Origin: Nitrosospira sp. 56-18
Lineage (GTDB): Bacteria; Pseudomonadota; Gammaproteobacteria; Burkholderiales; Nitrosomonadaceae
DNA: 64,000 bases
Direction: 5' to 3'
NCBI GenBank assembly: GCA_001899235.1
Contig: MKVR01000012.1
Span: forward strand, 26,850-90,849
The position numbers and the translations under genes were made by a program. This document shows, in pieces, positions 27,381-35,976 of this stretch (position 1 is its first letter; each line of letters starts with the position of its first letter). The notes under the pieces were generated by a model. The model was not told the origin of the DNA. It saw only the letters and a program-made list of their open reading frames with translations, and did no database searches.

Positions 27381-28327
27381 GTGAACACGCTGAAATCGTC
27401 GAAGTCGCCGCCGCAGTGATCACGCGGCCGGACGGAAAATTCCTGCTGGCACGCAGGCCGGAAGGCAAACCCTACGCAGGATACTGGGAATTTCCTGGAG
27501 GAAAGGCGATGACGGATGAACCATTGCCACGCACGCTCCAGCGGGAATTGCAGGAGGAGCTGGGAATACATGTCGAAAGCGCGTATCCATGGATCACCCG
27601 CACTTTCAGCTATCCCCATGCCACCGTCCGTCTGCACTTTTACCGGATAATGGAATGGCATGGCGAGCCCCAGCCTCACGAAAACCAGGCGCTGTCATGG
27701 CAGCACGCGCCCCGGCCGGAGGTCGAACCCATGCTTCCGGCGAATGCACCGATCCTGCGGGCGCTCGATCTACCCTCCGTTTATACCATTACCCGCGCCA
27801 CGGAAATCGGCATGCCTGTAACCCTGGGACATTTGCAAGCCGCCCTGAAACAGGGATTGCGGCTGATACAGGTGCGCGAGAAAAACATGACGAAAGAAGC
27901 ATTGGCTGATTTTGCATGCACTGTGATCAGCCTCGCCCGGCCCCATAGCGCCCGCGTGCTGGTGAACTGCGATACCGGCGATGCGGATTTCTATCGAGGG
28001 GCCGGGGCAGACGGGATACATCTATCCGCAGCCCGGCTCATGGCGCTGAAGAAACGCCCCGATATCGAGTGGTGCGGCGCATCCTGCCATAATGCGGAAG
28101 AGCTTTTTCAGGCGGAGCAGATGGAGATGGATTTCGTCGTGCTCGGGCCGGTGCTGCCAACTTTGAGCCATCCTGACTGCTCTCCGCTGGGATGGCGGAA
28201 ATTTGCCGCGATGATCGGGGGATGCTCCATGCCGGTCTACGCGCTCGGCGGATTGCGGAAAGATGACCTGGCTGCCGCCTGGGAGCACGGCGCCCATGGC
28301 GTCGCCCTGATGCGGGGCATCGCGTAG
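27377..28327 (+). CDS. Nudix hydrolase fused to ThiE-like domain
   Basis: A 316-residue fusion. Residues about 6-130 form a MutT-type Nudix domain with the box G-G-K-A-M-T-D-E then R-E-L-Q-E-E-L-G, which sanitises 8-oxo-dGTP or related nucleotides. Residues about 140-316 resemble thiamine-phosphate synthase: Q-V-R-E-K, G-A-D-G-I-H-L, L-G-P-V-L-P-T, and A-L-G-G-L. The ThiE half lacks the G-Q-x-D seen after H-L in canonical ThiE, so it may not make thiamine. Such fusions are known in betaproteobacteria. Coupled to the ATPase gene upstream. Confidence 0.9.
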   Translation: MSEHAEIVEVAAAVITRPDGKFLLARRPEGKPYAGYWEFPGGKAMTDEPLPRTLQRELQEELGIHVESAYPWITRTFSYPHATVRLHFYRIMEWHGEPQPHENQALSWQHAPRPEVEPMLPANAPILRALDLPSVYTITRATEIGMPVTLGHLQAALKQGLRLIQVREKNMTKEALADFACTVISLARPHSARVLVNCDTGDADFYRGAGADGIHLSAARLMALKKRPDIEWCGASCHNAEELFQAEQMEMDFVVLGPVLPTLSHPDCSPLGWRKFAAMIGGCSMPVYALGGLRKDDLAAAWEHGAHGVALMRGIA

Positions 28328-28377
28328 GCGTTCCTTTCATCTGGCATGGAATCGCGTAGTTGCATGGAAAATTCCCG

Positions 28378-28460
28378 TCATTCCGGACGCCGCGCAAGTG
28401 GTGAGCCGGAATCCAGCGCTTTTTCAAGCTGTTGGATTTTCACCCCTTCGCGGAGATACC
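28378..28460 (+). repeat. Dispersed repeat, family B
   Basis: Begins CATTCCGGACGCCGCGCAAG and continues through AATCCAGCGCTTTTTCAAGC, TTGGATTT and CTTCGCGG. Related copies are at 35467-35600 (opposite strand) and 49386-49494. It lies in the 160-base space before yacG and is not coding. Confidence 0.6.
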
Positions 28461-28487
28461 GCAGAGCCCGCTATCCCCACGGGCATT

Positions 28488-28688
28488 CTATTGCGCGCCT
28501 TCTTCCCTTTCCTTCCTTGCCGGTTCGCCCTCCTTCTCCCCGTCATCCGGAATGCGGTAAGACTCCGCCGCCCATTGGCCCAGATCGATCAGCTTGCAAC
28601 GCTCCGAGCAAAAAGGGCGATAAGGGTTCCTGGAATTCCACACGACTATTTTGCCGCATTGCGGGCAGTTCACGACAGGCTGCTTCAT
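28488..28688 (-). CDS. yacG: DNA gyrase inhibitor YacG
   Basis: A 66-residue zinc protein with C-P-Q-C-G-K and [11 protein letters not shown], the four Cys of the YacG zinc site. By homology it binds the GyrB subunit and inhibits gyrase. It is convergent with the Nudix-ThiE gene. Confidence 0.95.
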   Translation of the reverse strand: MKQPVVNCPQCGKIVVWNSRNPYRPFCSERCKLIDLGQWAAESYRIPDDGEKEGEPARKEREEGAQ

Positions 28689-29093
28689 GATTCATCCAGC
28701 AAATTGAGATATCCAAATAATCCAAATAACAAAAGCGCGCTATCCAGTGCGGCGCAAAAAAAAAGCGTATCGAAGCACCCTTGATCCGCCCCTCTTTCCC
28801 TCTGCAACCCTTCGTTTCGCCGCAGCTATTTCATTATAGATAGCTCATCCCAAATCCGGCAATGACATCCATCATGGCATAGGCGCCGGGGCTGAAGCAG
28901 CAGGATTCAGGATTGCAAAAGAATGGCCGGACGCTCCGGGAATATATCCGTTCATTCGGCTAAAACCATTCGGTACGATTTTTTCCCATGCAATCAAAGA
29001 GCTTCACGATGTTTATTTATTTTCCAATACATACTATGTTAAAATGGTTAAGTTTATTCAGGGCCTTTAATTTAAAAAACCGGACTGCAAGCC
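28689..29093. other. Intergenic region upstream of petA
   Basis: A 405-base region, AT-rich near its right end (about 29010-29075), which should contain the petABC promoter. I see no gene, no clear minus-35/minus-10 pair and no repeat. Confidence 0.4.
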
Positions 29094-29696
29094 ATGGCAG
29101 ATATCGAGAAAAAACAGGGAATTAACAGTAGAAGACGTTTCCTTATCACAGTCACTTCGGTAGCGGGCGGGATCGCAAGCGCGGCGATCGCCACGCCCTT
29201 CGTGATGAGCATGATGCCGAGCGAACGCGCCAAAGCCGCCGGGGCTCCGGTCGAGGTCGACCTGACCAAGCTTGAGCCAGGAATGCTGCTGCTGGTGGAA
29301 TGGCGGGGCAAGGTGGTGTGGGTGCTGGACCGCACGCCTGAAATGCTCGCCACGCTGAAAAAGCTCGACGGAGAGGTGGCCGATCCCAAATCGGAAAAGC
29401 AGCAGCAGCCGCCTTATGCGCAGAATGAAACACGCTCCATCAAACCCGCGATTCTCGTTGTCGAGGGAGTGTGCACCCATCTCGGATGTTCTCCCGTATT
29501 TCGCAAGGACATCGCTCCCGCGGATCTTGGCCCGGACTGGATTGGCGGCTTCTTCTGCCCCTGCCACGGCTCCAAGTTCGACCTCGCCGGACGGGTATAC
29601 AAGCACGTTCCCGCACCCACCAACCTGGTGGTGCCTCCCCACATGTATTTGAGCGATACCCGGCTGCTGATCGGGTCTGACAAGGAGTCCGCATAA
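29094..29696 (+). CDS. petA: Ubiquinol-cytochrome c reductase Rieske iron-sulfur subunit
   Basis: A 200-residue Rieske protein. It has a twin-arginine type N-terminus (S-R-R-R-F-L) with one membrane helix, and the [2Fe-2S] ligands in C-T-H-L-G-C-S-P and C-P-C-H-G-S-K-F-D. It is the electron acceptor from ubiquinol in complex III. It starts the petABC operon. Confidence 0.97.
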   Translation: MADIEKKQGINSRRRFLITVTSVAGGIASAAIATPFVMSMMPSERAKAAGAPVEVDLTKLEPGMLLLVEWRGKVVWVLDRTPEMLATLKKLDGEVADPKSEKQQQPPYAQNETRSIKPAILVVEGVCTHLGCSPVFRKDIAPADLGPDWIGGFFCPCHGSKFDLAGRVYKHVPAPTNLVVPPHMYLSDTRLLIGSDKESA

Positions 29697-30943
29697 TGAG
29701 CAAGCGACTGGAGTCGATGATCGGCTGGATAGATGCGCGTTTTCCGCTGACTTCCAACTGGAAGGCGCATCTTACCGAATACTACGCCCCGAAAAACTTC
29801 AATTTCTGGTATTACTTCGGCTCTCTGGCGATGCTCGTGCTGGTGAACCAGCTCCTCACCGGGATTTTCCTCACCATGAATTACAAGCCGGATGCCAGCA
29901 TGGCGTTCGGTTCGGTGGAGTACATCATGCGGGATGTGGATTTCGGCTGGCTGATACGCTACATGCATTCCACCGGCGCTTCCATGTTTTTTGTCGTGGT
30001 CTACCTGCATATGTTCCGCGGAATGATGTATGGATCCTACCGCAAGCCACGAGAGCTGCTGTGGCTGATCGGCATGGGGATCTTTTTCGTGCTGATGATG
30101 CTGGCATTCACCGGCTACATCCTGCCATGGGGCCAGATGTCCTATTGGGGCGCCCAGGTGATCGTAAGCATGATAGGGGCCATTCCCATGGTGGGCCCGA
30201 CCCTTTCCAACTGGCTGCTCGGCGACTTCATGCTTTCGGATGCGGCACTGAACCGCTTTTTCGCCTATCACGTCGTGACTCTCCCTGTGCTGCTCGTCAC
30301 CTTGGTGGTGGTGCACATACTCGCGCTGCACGAAGTCGGATCGAACAATCCGGACGGAATCGAAATCAAGGCAAACAAGCACCCGGTGACGAATATCCCG
30401 GTCGATGGCATACCGTTTCACCCCTATTACACCGTAAAGGACATTTTCGGGGTGGTCGTTTTCCTGATGGTCTTCTGCGGCATCATCTTTTTTGCCCCGG
30501 AAATGGGCGGGTATTTCCTGGAGTACAACAACTTCATTCCTGCCAACACGCTGCAGACGCCGGATCACATCGCCCCCGTCTGGTATTTCACTCCCTACTA
30601 CTCCATGCTGCGGGCGGTTACGGTCAACTTCCTATGGATCGACGCAAAACTTTGGGGCATTATCCTGATGGGCGGCTCAGTCGCCATCTTCGCTTTGCTG
30701 CCCTGGCTCGACCGCAGCCCCGTCAAGTCCATCCGCTACAAGGGGCCGATCTTCAAGTTTGCGCTGTTCCTTTTTGTCATAAGCGTGCTGGTCCTGGGCT
30801 GGCTTGGCACGAAATCGCCGACGCCGCTCTACACGATACTCGCGCAGGTATTCACGGTCATCTATTTCGCCTTCTTCATTCTCATGCCATGGTACAGCAA
30901 AATAGATAAAACCAAGCCTGAACCAACAAGGGTAAAAGAATGA
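29696..30943 (+). CDS. petB: Cytochrome b of the bc1 complex
   Basis: A 415-residue protein with about eight helices. It has the heme-b histidines spaced within the second and fourth helices (R-Y-M-H-S-T-G-A-S and Y-L-H-M-F-R-G, then the F-A-Y-H-V-V-T-L-P and V-H-I-L-A-L-H-E pair) and the P-E-M-G-G-Y-F-like element in place of the usual PEWY quinol-site motif. It overlaps the upstream stop by one base (TAATG), so translation is coupled. Confidence 0.97.
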   Translation: MSKRLESMIGWIDARFPLTSNWKAHLTEYYAPKNFNFWYYFGSLAMLVLVNQLLTGIFLTMNYKPDASMAFGSVEYIMRDVDFGWLIRYMHSTGASMFFVVVYLHMFRGMMYGSYRKPRELLWLIGMGIFFVLMMLAFTGYILPWGQMSYWGAQVIVSMIGAIPMVGPTLSNWLLGDFMLSDAALNRFFAYHVVTLPVLLVTLVVVHILALHEVGSNNPDGIEIKANKHPVTNIPVDGIPFHPYYTVKDIFGVVVFLMVFCGIIFFAPEMGGYFLEYNNFIPANTLQTPDHIAPVWYFTPYYSMLRAVTVNFLWIDAKLWGIILMGGSVAIFALLPWLDRSPVKSIRYKGPIFKFALFLFVISVLVLGWLGTKSPTPLYTILAQVFTVIYFAFFILMPWYSKIDKTKPEPTRVKE

Positions 30944-31677
30944 GAAAAATGAAAGGTTTTTTACTGGTCTGCTGCTTTATCCCGCTCACGGCATTTGCGA
31001 GCGGTCCGGAGATGAGACTGGACAAGGCTCCGCTGCATCCGACAGACAAGATTTCCCTGCAGCGCGGCGCCCAGGCTTTCGTCAACTACTGCCTGACCTG
31101 TCACAGCGCCGAATACATGCGCTACAACCGTTTGCGCGACCTCGAACTCAGCGAGAAGCAGATCAGCGAGAATTTCATATTCACCGGACAGAAAGTGGGC
31201 GAACTGATGACTGTCGCCATGAAGAAAAAGGAAGCGAAACAATGGTTTGGCGTTGCGCCGCCCGACCTGTCGGTAATTGCGCGCTCCCGCGGCCCGGATT
31301 GGCTTTATACCTATCTGCGTACCTTCTACCGCGACGATTCCACGGCAACCGGCTGGAACAACCTTCTGTTCGACAAGGCCGCGATGCCTCACGTGCTGTA
31401 TCAGTTGCAGGGCGAGCAGACGTTGGAGGTTCAGGCCGAAGATAACGGTCATGGCGGCACCCACGAAGTGAAAAAACTGAAACTCACCTCCCCCGGGGTA
31501 CTGTCAAAAGCCGAATATGACGCATATGTCGCGGACCTGGTGAATTACCTTGTGTACCTGGGCGAGCCCGCTGCTACCAAGCGCACGCAACTGGGTGCAA
31601 TCGTAATGCTCTTTCTTTTTCTCATGCTGGGACTGACTTACGCACTGAAAAAAGAGTACTGGAGAGATGTCCATTGA
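30940..31677 (+). CDS. petC: Cytochrome c1 of the bc1 complex
   Basis: A 245-residue c-type cytochrome. It has a signal peptide (residues 1-21), the heme site C-L-T-C-H-S-A-E-Y-M-R-Y-N-R-L and a C-terminal membrane anchor (about 217-235) ending in a basic tail. It overlaps petB by four bases (ATGA). Electrons leave complex III here for a soluble cytochrome c. Confidence 0.97.
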   Translation: MRKMKGFLLVCCFIPLTAFASGPEMRLDKAPLHPTDKISLQRGAQAFVNYCLTCHSAEYMRYNRLRDLELSEKQISENFIFTGQKVGELMTVAMKKKEAKQWFGVAPPDLSVIARSRGPDWLYTYLRTFYRDDSTATGWNNLLFDKAAMPHVLYQLQGEQTLEVQAEDNGHGGTHEVKKLKLTSPGVLSKAEYDAYVADLVNYLVYLGEPAATKRTQLGAIVMLFLFLMLGLTYALKKEYWRDVH

Positions 31678-31741
31678 CCGTTTCCGCCGTTTCTTTTCCC
31701 TTTGAGGGCTCGGGTAACATGAGCCCGGAAAGTAATCCATT

Positions 31742-32341
31742 ATGATGACGTTGTACTCAGCCACCACCTGCCCGTTCAGCCATCGCTGCCGAATCGTGCT
31801 CTACGAAAAGGGGATGGATTTCCAGATAATCGATGTGGATCTGCATAACAAACCGGAAGACCTGGCGGTCATGACGCCTTATAGCCGGGTACCCGTACTG
31901 GTTGAGCGCGATCTTATCCTGTACGAGTCCAATATCATCAATGAGTATATCGACGACCGTTTTCCACACCCGCAATTGATGCCTGCCGATCCGGTCATGC
32001 GGGCCCGCGCGCGATTGTTCCTGCATCGATTCGAGCAGGAACTGTTCTGCCATATCGATGCCGTGGAGCAGGGAAATCCCAAATTCGTGGAAAAGGCGCG
32101 CGCAACCATTCGGGACAATCTCGCCGTGATCGCGCCGGTGTTCGTGAAGCAGAAATACATGCTGGGCGATGAATTTTCCATGCTGGATGTCGCGATTGCA
32201 CCCCTGCTGTGGAGGCTGGACTACTACGGGATACAACTCCCCAAGCAGGCAGCCCCCTTGCTGAAATACGCTGAACGCTTGTTCAGCAGGCCAGCGTTCA
32301 TCGAAGCCCTGACCGCTTCCGAGAAGGCAATGCGCAAATGA
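31742..32341 (+). CDS. sspA: Stringent starvation protein A (GST-like)
   Basis: A 199-residue glutathione-S-transferase-fold protein beginning M-M-T-L-Y-S-A-T-T-C-P-F-S-H-R-C-R. It has R-V-P-V-L-V-E-R-D in the N-terminal domain and an alpha-helical C-terminal domain with D-E-F-S-M-L-D-V-A. SspA binds RNA polymerase and affects stress and stationary-phase transcription. The gene overlaps sspB by four bases (ATGA). Confidence 0.93.
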   Translation: MMTLYSATTCPFSHRCRIVLYEKGMDFQIIDVDLHNKPEDLAVMTPYSRVPVLVERDLILYESNIINEYIDDRFPHPQLMPADPVMRARARLFLHRFEQELFCHIDAVEQGNPKFVEKARATIRDNLAVIAPVFVKQKYMLGDEFSMLDVAIAPLLWRLDYYGIQLPKQAAPLLKYAERLFSRPAFIEALTASEKAMRK

Positions 32342-32763
32342 GAGAGCTTTCCACCAAGCCCTATCTGATTCGCGCGATTTACGAGTGGTGCTCCGATAGC
32401 GACCGCACTCCTTACATATCGGTCAAGGTCGACGGCCAGACACGCGTACCCGAGGAATACGTGAAGGATGGCGAGATCATACTCAATATCAGCCAGGACG
32501 CGGCCTATCATCTGACTCTCGGCAACGACCTGATCCAGTTTTCCGCCCGCTTCAATGGCGTTACCCGGGAAATCTCCATCCCGGTCAGCGCGGTCCAGGG
32601 AATCTTCGCCAAGGAGTCTTCTCAAGGCATCATTTTCCCGGCTGAGGAACAGTCCGATGCGCCGCAAACGGAAACTGATGTTGAGGAGACGGGCGAGAAT
32701 CACACATCGCCGCAAAGAACACCCTCCAAGGGCGAAAAACCTCGCCTGCAAATCATCAAGTAG
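32338..32763 (+). CDS. sspB: ClpXP protease specificity-enhancing factor SspB
   Basis: A 141-residue adaptor starting K-P-Y-L-I-R-A-I-Y-E-W-C, with a folded N-terminal domain (about 1-110) and a disordered acidic tail ending in a basic segment G-E-K-P-R-L-Q-I-I-K that contacts ClpX. SspB tethers ssrA-tagged proteins to ClpXP. The tail also has the normal linker length. Coupled to sspA. Confidence 0.95.
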   Translation: MRELSTKPYLIRAIYEWCSDSDRTPYISVKVDGQTRVPEEYVKDGEIILNISQDAAYHLTLGNDLIQFSARFNGVTREISIPVSAVQGIFAKESSQGIIFPAEEQSDAPQTETDVEETGENHTSPQRTPSKGEKPRLQIIK

Positions 32764-32824
32764 CCATCTCCTTCAGCCCCGGAAGTTTGCTCCTCCGCTT
32801 CCCAGTCTCTATAATTGCTCCCGC

Positions 32825-32900
32825 GCCGGCATAGCTCAGTTGGTAGAGCAGCTGATTTGTAATCAGAAGGTCGAGGGTTCGAATCCTTCTGTCGGCACCA
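32825..32900 (+). tRNA. tRNA-Thr (anticodon TGT)
   Basis: A 76-base cloverleaf. The acceptor arm GCCGGCA pairs with TGTCGGC, with one G-T pair, the D-arm is AGCTCAGTTGGTAGAGC, the anticodon loop is TTTGTAA and the T-arm is GGGTTCGAATCC. CCA is encoded. It stands 61 bases after sspB. Accessory DNA begins directly after it. Confidence 0.97.
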
Positions 32901-32983
32901 ATAAAACAATAACTTAGCGTATGTTAACGGATCGGGATGGGATTTTAGGCAACGGCTAAGGCAACATTTTTGTGTGATTTCGT

Positions 32984-33349
32984 TCAACTCCCATCCGCGG
33001 AAACATAAACAGTGGTTAAAGCCACCGTTCGACCTTCGTCTGTGAAATCAAAAACCGTAGCCGCGGCCCGCTTCGTTTCCTCGGATACTAAGCTCACTAA
33101 TATCCCCTTTTTATTTTGTAATACGCTGATCCAGTGGCTATTTAGCAGCCCCGTTATCTTCCTGCTCCAATCGAAAATGTCTGAATAATCCTCACAACTG
33201 GAATTCCTCCCTTTGCGAAGGCGTAACATTGAACCCCGGTGCAGAATCGCTCCCGCTTTATTCCACAGATCTCTCAGTTCTTTCTTGCTTAAGCATTCAC
33301 AAGACTTCCGCGTGATAGTAACAACTCGAGAGTCTTTTTCCCCTGGCAC
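32984..33349 (-). CDS. Unrecognised small protein ORF
   Basis: A 121-residue frame from a GTG at 33349, with no recognisable family. It is basic in the first two-thirds (R-K-G-R-N-S-S, L-N-S-H-W-I-S-V-L) and has a mixed hydrophobic C-terminal half (G-I-L-V-S-L-V-S-E-E). No clear ribosome site, signal peptide or domain is seen. The local DNA is richer in A+T than the surroundings, consistent with foreign origin. It may not be a real gene. Confidence 0.3.
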   Translation of the reverse strand: MPGEKDSRVVTITRKSCECLSKKELRDLWNKAGAILHRGSMLRLRKGRNSSCEDYSDIFDWSRKITGLLNSHWISVLQNKKGILVSLVSEETKRAAATVFDFTDEGRTVALTTVYVSADGS

Positions 33350-33502
33350 GCTCGACCGGCTCCGGGGAGAAGTGAGGATTTAGTTTTTCCAGCCCTCTCA
33401 TGATGTTGTGGAGTTTTGAGTAGACAAAGTACGGGCATGAATGAATTTTGCCGATTGGCAGCGAAGTTGATATAAAACCGGTGTCTGACCCTTAATTCCC
33501 AT

Positions 33503-33841
33503 GATCGGATCAACACGGTACAAATTGACACACTCAAGCCTGCCAGGTGTGAATTCATTTTTCAGGAGAAAGTCGCTGAGTTGCACAAGGACGAAGTGTT
33601 GATAGCCTGGAAGCTGGATCGACTTTCATGCTCTTTAAAAGACACGCTGCCTCTGATGGATGATGGAAAGAATACAGCAGCTTGGAGCGGAGGCCGACGC
33701 CTAAAACTCAAGATACACCAGCAGCAAGAGTTCATGCACTTGGTCAATTCTGAACAGAAGAGCGTAGCGAATGCCGCCAGACTATTCAACGTCCATCCGC
33801 TACCGTGTCGCGTCTCTTGCAAAGATACTAAGGTGTCTTAA
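33503..33841 (+). pseudogene. Degenerate serine resolvase/invertase remnant
   Basis: The frame gives fragments of a Tn3-type resolvase: H-K-D-E-V-L-I-A-W-K-L-D-R-L, then S-L-K-D-T-L, and after a deletion R-R-L-K-L-K-I-H-Q-Q-Q-E and A-A-R-L-F-N-V-H-P, the helix-turn-helix region. The N-terminal part with the catalytic serine is lost and the middle is missing, leaving about 112 codons where about 190 are normal. The similarity is from memory of the family, not an alignment. It lies 600 bases downstream of tRNA-Thr. Confidence 0.65.
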
Positions 33842-34165
33842 CCGCGTTTTACGTTCCATAGCGCCCCAGACCCTTTAGTTGTAACGGCTCACCCAATTGA
33901 TCGCCCAAATTCTAGTGGCATACAAAGGATGTTTCCTAAAGTTGACGGCATATTGGGCCGAAATACTGCAAGCGAGGTGAAATCGTATCAATCTTCCAGA
34001 GGTATTCAGGTTATCAGTGTAACGATGATACACTCATTGAAAGTTTATCGAACTGGTCTGCATCATTAGACATATTTATTGGCTGAAGAAAAATTTGAAA
34101 GTATTCTCATCTTTTCATACGAAACTCAACCAACTAATCTCAATTTTCTATGGGAGTAATAAATA
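33842..34165. other. AT-rich intergenic region
   Basis: This 324-base stretch has no gene I can support. It is AT-rich near 34040-34165 and should contain the promoter of the exported protein gene that follows. Confidence 0.35.
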
Positions 34166-34660
34166 ATGAAGAATAATATAACGAGCATGCTGCGCTCTAC
34201 TTTATTGATCCTCGCCGTGTCTCTGCCATTGCCTGTACTCGCAGAGGTTGATGGTGAGCCGGCAAACAACATGGGTATCTTGCGGGAAAAAGTTACCGCG
34301 GATAAGAAGTTTGTTGTTGCTAATAACATGAATCTGACCGAGTCAGAAGCGAAGGCATTTTGGCCCGTCTACGAAGCTTATCAGCAGGATATGCGTGCGA
34401 TCGACAAACGCTTGGCGAAGGTAATTGACGAGTATTCTGTAGCTTATAACAAGGGTCCAGTGCCCGACTCAACGGCAAAGGAACTGATTGAAAAAGCAAT
34501 CGGTGTCGAAATGGCGGAAGTTAAGCTGAAACAGTCGTACGTGCCCAAGCTCAGCAAAATCCTGCCGGGAGCGAAAGTTGCACGTTACTTGCAAATCGAG
34601 AGTAAGATACGGGCTATCACTCGCTTCGAACTCGCTTCCGCTATTCCATTAGTGGATTAA
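34166..34660 (+). CDS. Exported protein, function unknown
   Basis: A 164-residue protein with a Sec signal peptide ending near V-L-A-E. The mature part is helical and has N-M-N-L-T-E-S-E-A-K-A-F-W-P-V-Y, a pattern seen in periplasmic proteins of ammonia oxidisers and others that I cannot tie to a function. It starts at an ATG preceded by TGGGAG. It should be periplasmic. Confidence 0.7.
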   Translation: MKNNITSMLRSTLLILAVSLPLPVLAEVDGEPANNMGILREKVTADKKFVVANNMNLTESEAKAFWPVYEAYQQDMRAIDKRLAKVIDEYSVAYNKGPVPDSTAKELIEKAIGVEMAEVKLKQSYVPKLSKILPGAKVARYLQIESKIRAITRFELASAIPLVD

Positions 34661-35042
34661 GATCTTATCCATAGATAATTTGCCGAATTCACGACTATGA
34701 TGCATCGGTTGAAGCCCTGGAAAAATGGCGCGACGTTTGGCAAGTTGGAAGGTATCGAAGGAGTTTCGGGTTCGCATGGAGTGCCAGGAAAACTGGGGTC
34801 AGGCCCTTTTTCACTATACCCGTCCCATTAAAACAGAAGAGAAAACCATGAAGGCTTTCCGGACAATCGTTTCTGCCGCGTTCATAACCCAGGTTATGCA
34901 AAACCAGCACGATCCTGCCAAGCCCGGGGGGAAAGAAGTCTGCTCCAATTCCTTCCCAATCTGACGCTTGGGCGAAGTAAGAACCTGGTAGCCCTTTCCT
35001 GATCTCATGACAAAACGAATAACGAATTGAGGGGATTTCAAA
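34661..35042. other. Intergenic region
   Basis: About 380 bases with several short overlapping frames but none with recognisable coding character. The string AACTGGGGTCAGGCCC near 34791 resembles motifs seen near REP-type repeats, but I cannot identify an element. Confidence 0.35.
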
Positions 35043-35390
35043 ATGGCTGGGAAGTTCGAGATCTATAAAGATAAGGCTGGGGAATTCCGGTTCAGGCTCA
35101 AGGCAGGTAACGGCCAGACCATTCTCGCAGGCGAAGGGTACAAAGCGAAATCCGGGTGCATGAACGGAGTGGAATCTGTAAAAAAGAATGCCCCGGACGA
35201 TGCGCGCTATGAGCGCAAAACCACCGAGAGCGGCAAATACAGATTCAATCTTAAATCGGGCAACAACCAGGTAATCGGTACCAGTGAATCCTATGAGACC
35301 GAAAAGGCTCGGGATGGTGGAATAGAATCGGTCAAGAAAAATGCACCGGACGCCTCCATAGTCGATACTACCGAGTCAGGCGAAAAATAA
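35043..35390 (+). CDS. YegP (UPF0339) family protein
   Basis: A 115-residue protein made of two DUF1508 repeats: K-F-E-I-Y-K-D-K-A-G-E-F-R-F-R-L and K-Y-R-F-N-L-K-S-G-N, each followed by G-I/V-E-S-V-K-K-N-A-P. The family is small, cytosolic and of unknown function. The start follows a GAGGGG ribosome site. A repeat element lies just downstream. Confidence 0.93.
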   Translation: MAGKFEIYKDKAGEFRFRLKAGNGQTILAGEGYKAKSGCMNGVESVKKNAPDDARYERKTTESGKYRFNLKSGNNQVIGTSESYETEKARDGGIESVKKNAPDASIVDTTESGEK

Positions 35391-35466
35391 CTCCTGCCCG
35401 GCTGACGAGGACTGCAGGCCATACTTGCAGAACTCCCGGCATGAAGGTTTCTACTGGAAGCCTTCG

Positions 35467-35600
35467 GCATTCTGAGCCGGAAATACGTCGAATAAATACC
35501 TGGAACCTGGATCATTCCCGCGAAGCGAAGACGGAAATCCGGTGGCCTGAAAAAGCTCTGGATTCCGGCTCACCGCTGGCGCGGCGTTCGGAATGAAGGG
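35467..35600 (-). repeat. Dispersed repeat, family B (reverse orientation)
   Basis: Read on the minus strand it matches the copy at 49386-49494: CATTCCGAACGCCGCGCCAG, AATCCAGAGCTTTTTCAGG, GGGAATGATCCAGG and TATTTATTCGACGTATTTCC. It fills most of the space after yegP. No coding content. Confidence 0.65.
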
Positions 35601-35737
35601 ATTTTTTTATACAATGAATTTACGATTCGCCGTACTGGATAGCTCAAGACTTATCGCGGCACATCACCACGCCAAACGCCCTTAAAAAAAGATCGACCAT
35701 CGATAGACATACGGTCGCTGCAACTGCCGGATACAAG

Positions 35738-35926
35738 TCACCCAATGGAAAAAACCCGTTTCAAGTGCTCAATAATCTTTTCACCCTCTTCCCTATCTAT
35801 TTCAACCGTCTCTGAACTACTGGGATTCAACAGTTCTATGGTGATTCGCACGGTTTCTTCGGTGCTGGCTTCATCATCTATATGCAGGACCTTCAATGTG
35901 TCGTAATTCTTCGGCCAGATATCCAT
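35738..35926 (-). CDS. Small acidic protein, unknown function
   Basis: A 62-residue acidic protein starting M-D-I-W-P-K-N-Y-D-T, with an AGGGAAG sequence just upstream of the ATG. A beta-rich N-terminal half (T-V-R-I-T-I-E-L-L-N-P) is followed by an acidic helix (E-G-E-K-I-I-E-H-L-K). No family recognised. The coding look is moderate. Confidence 0.45.
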   Translation of the reverse strand: MDIWPKNYDTLKVLHIDDEASTEETVRITIELLNPSSSETVEIDREEGEKIIEHLKRVFSIG

Positions 35927-35976
35927 TCAGCTTCCCTGTATGATGATTGATAACGGTCTGAATGCCGCCCGCAGGA

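Noticed and set aside
34725..34964. Short frame beginning M-A-R-R-L-A-S-W-K
   Set aside because: It was considered as a transposase fragment, but the rest has no such similarity.
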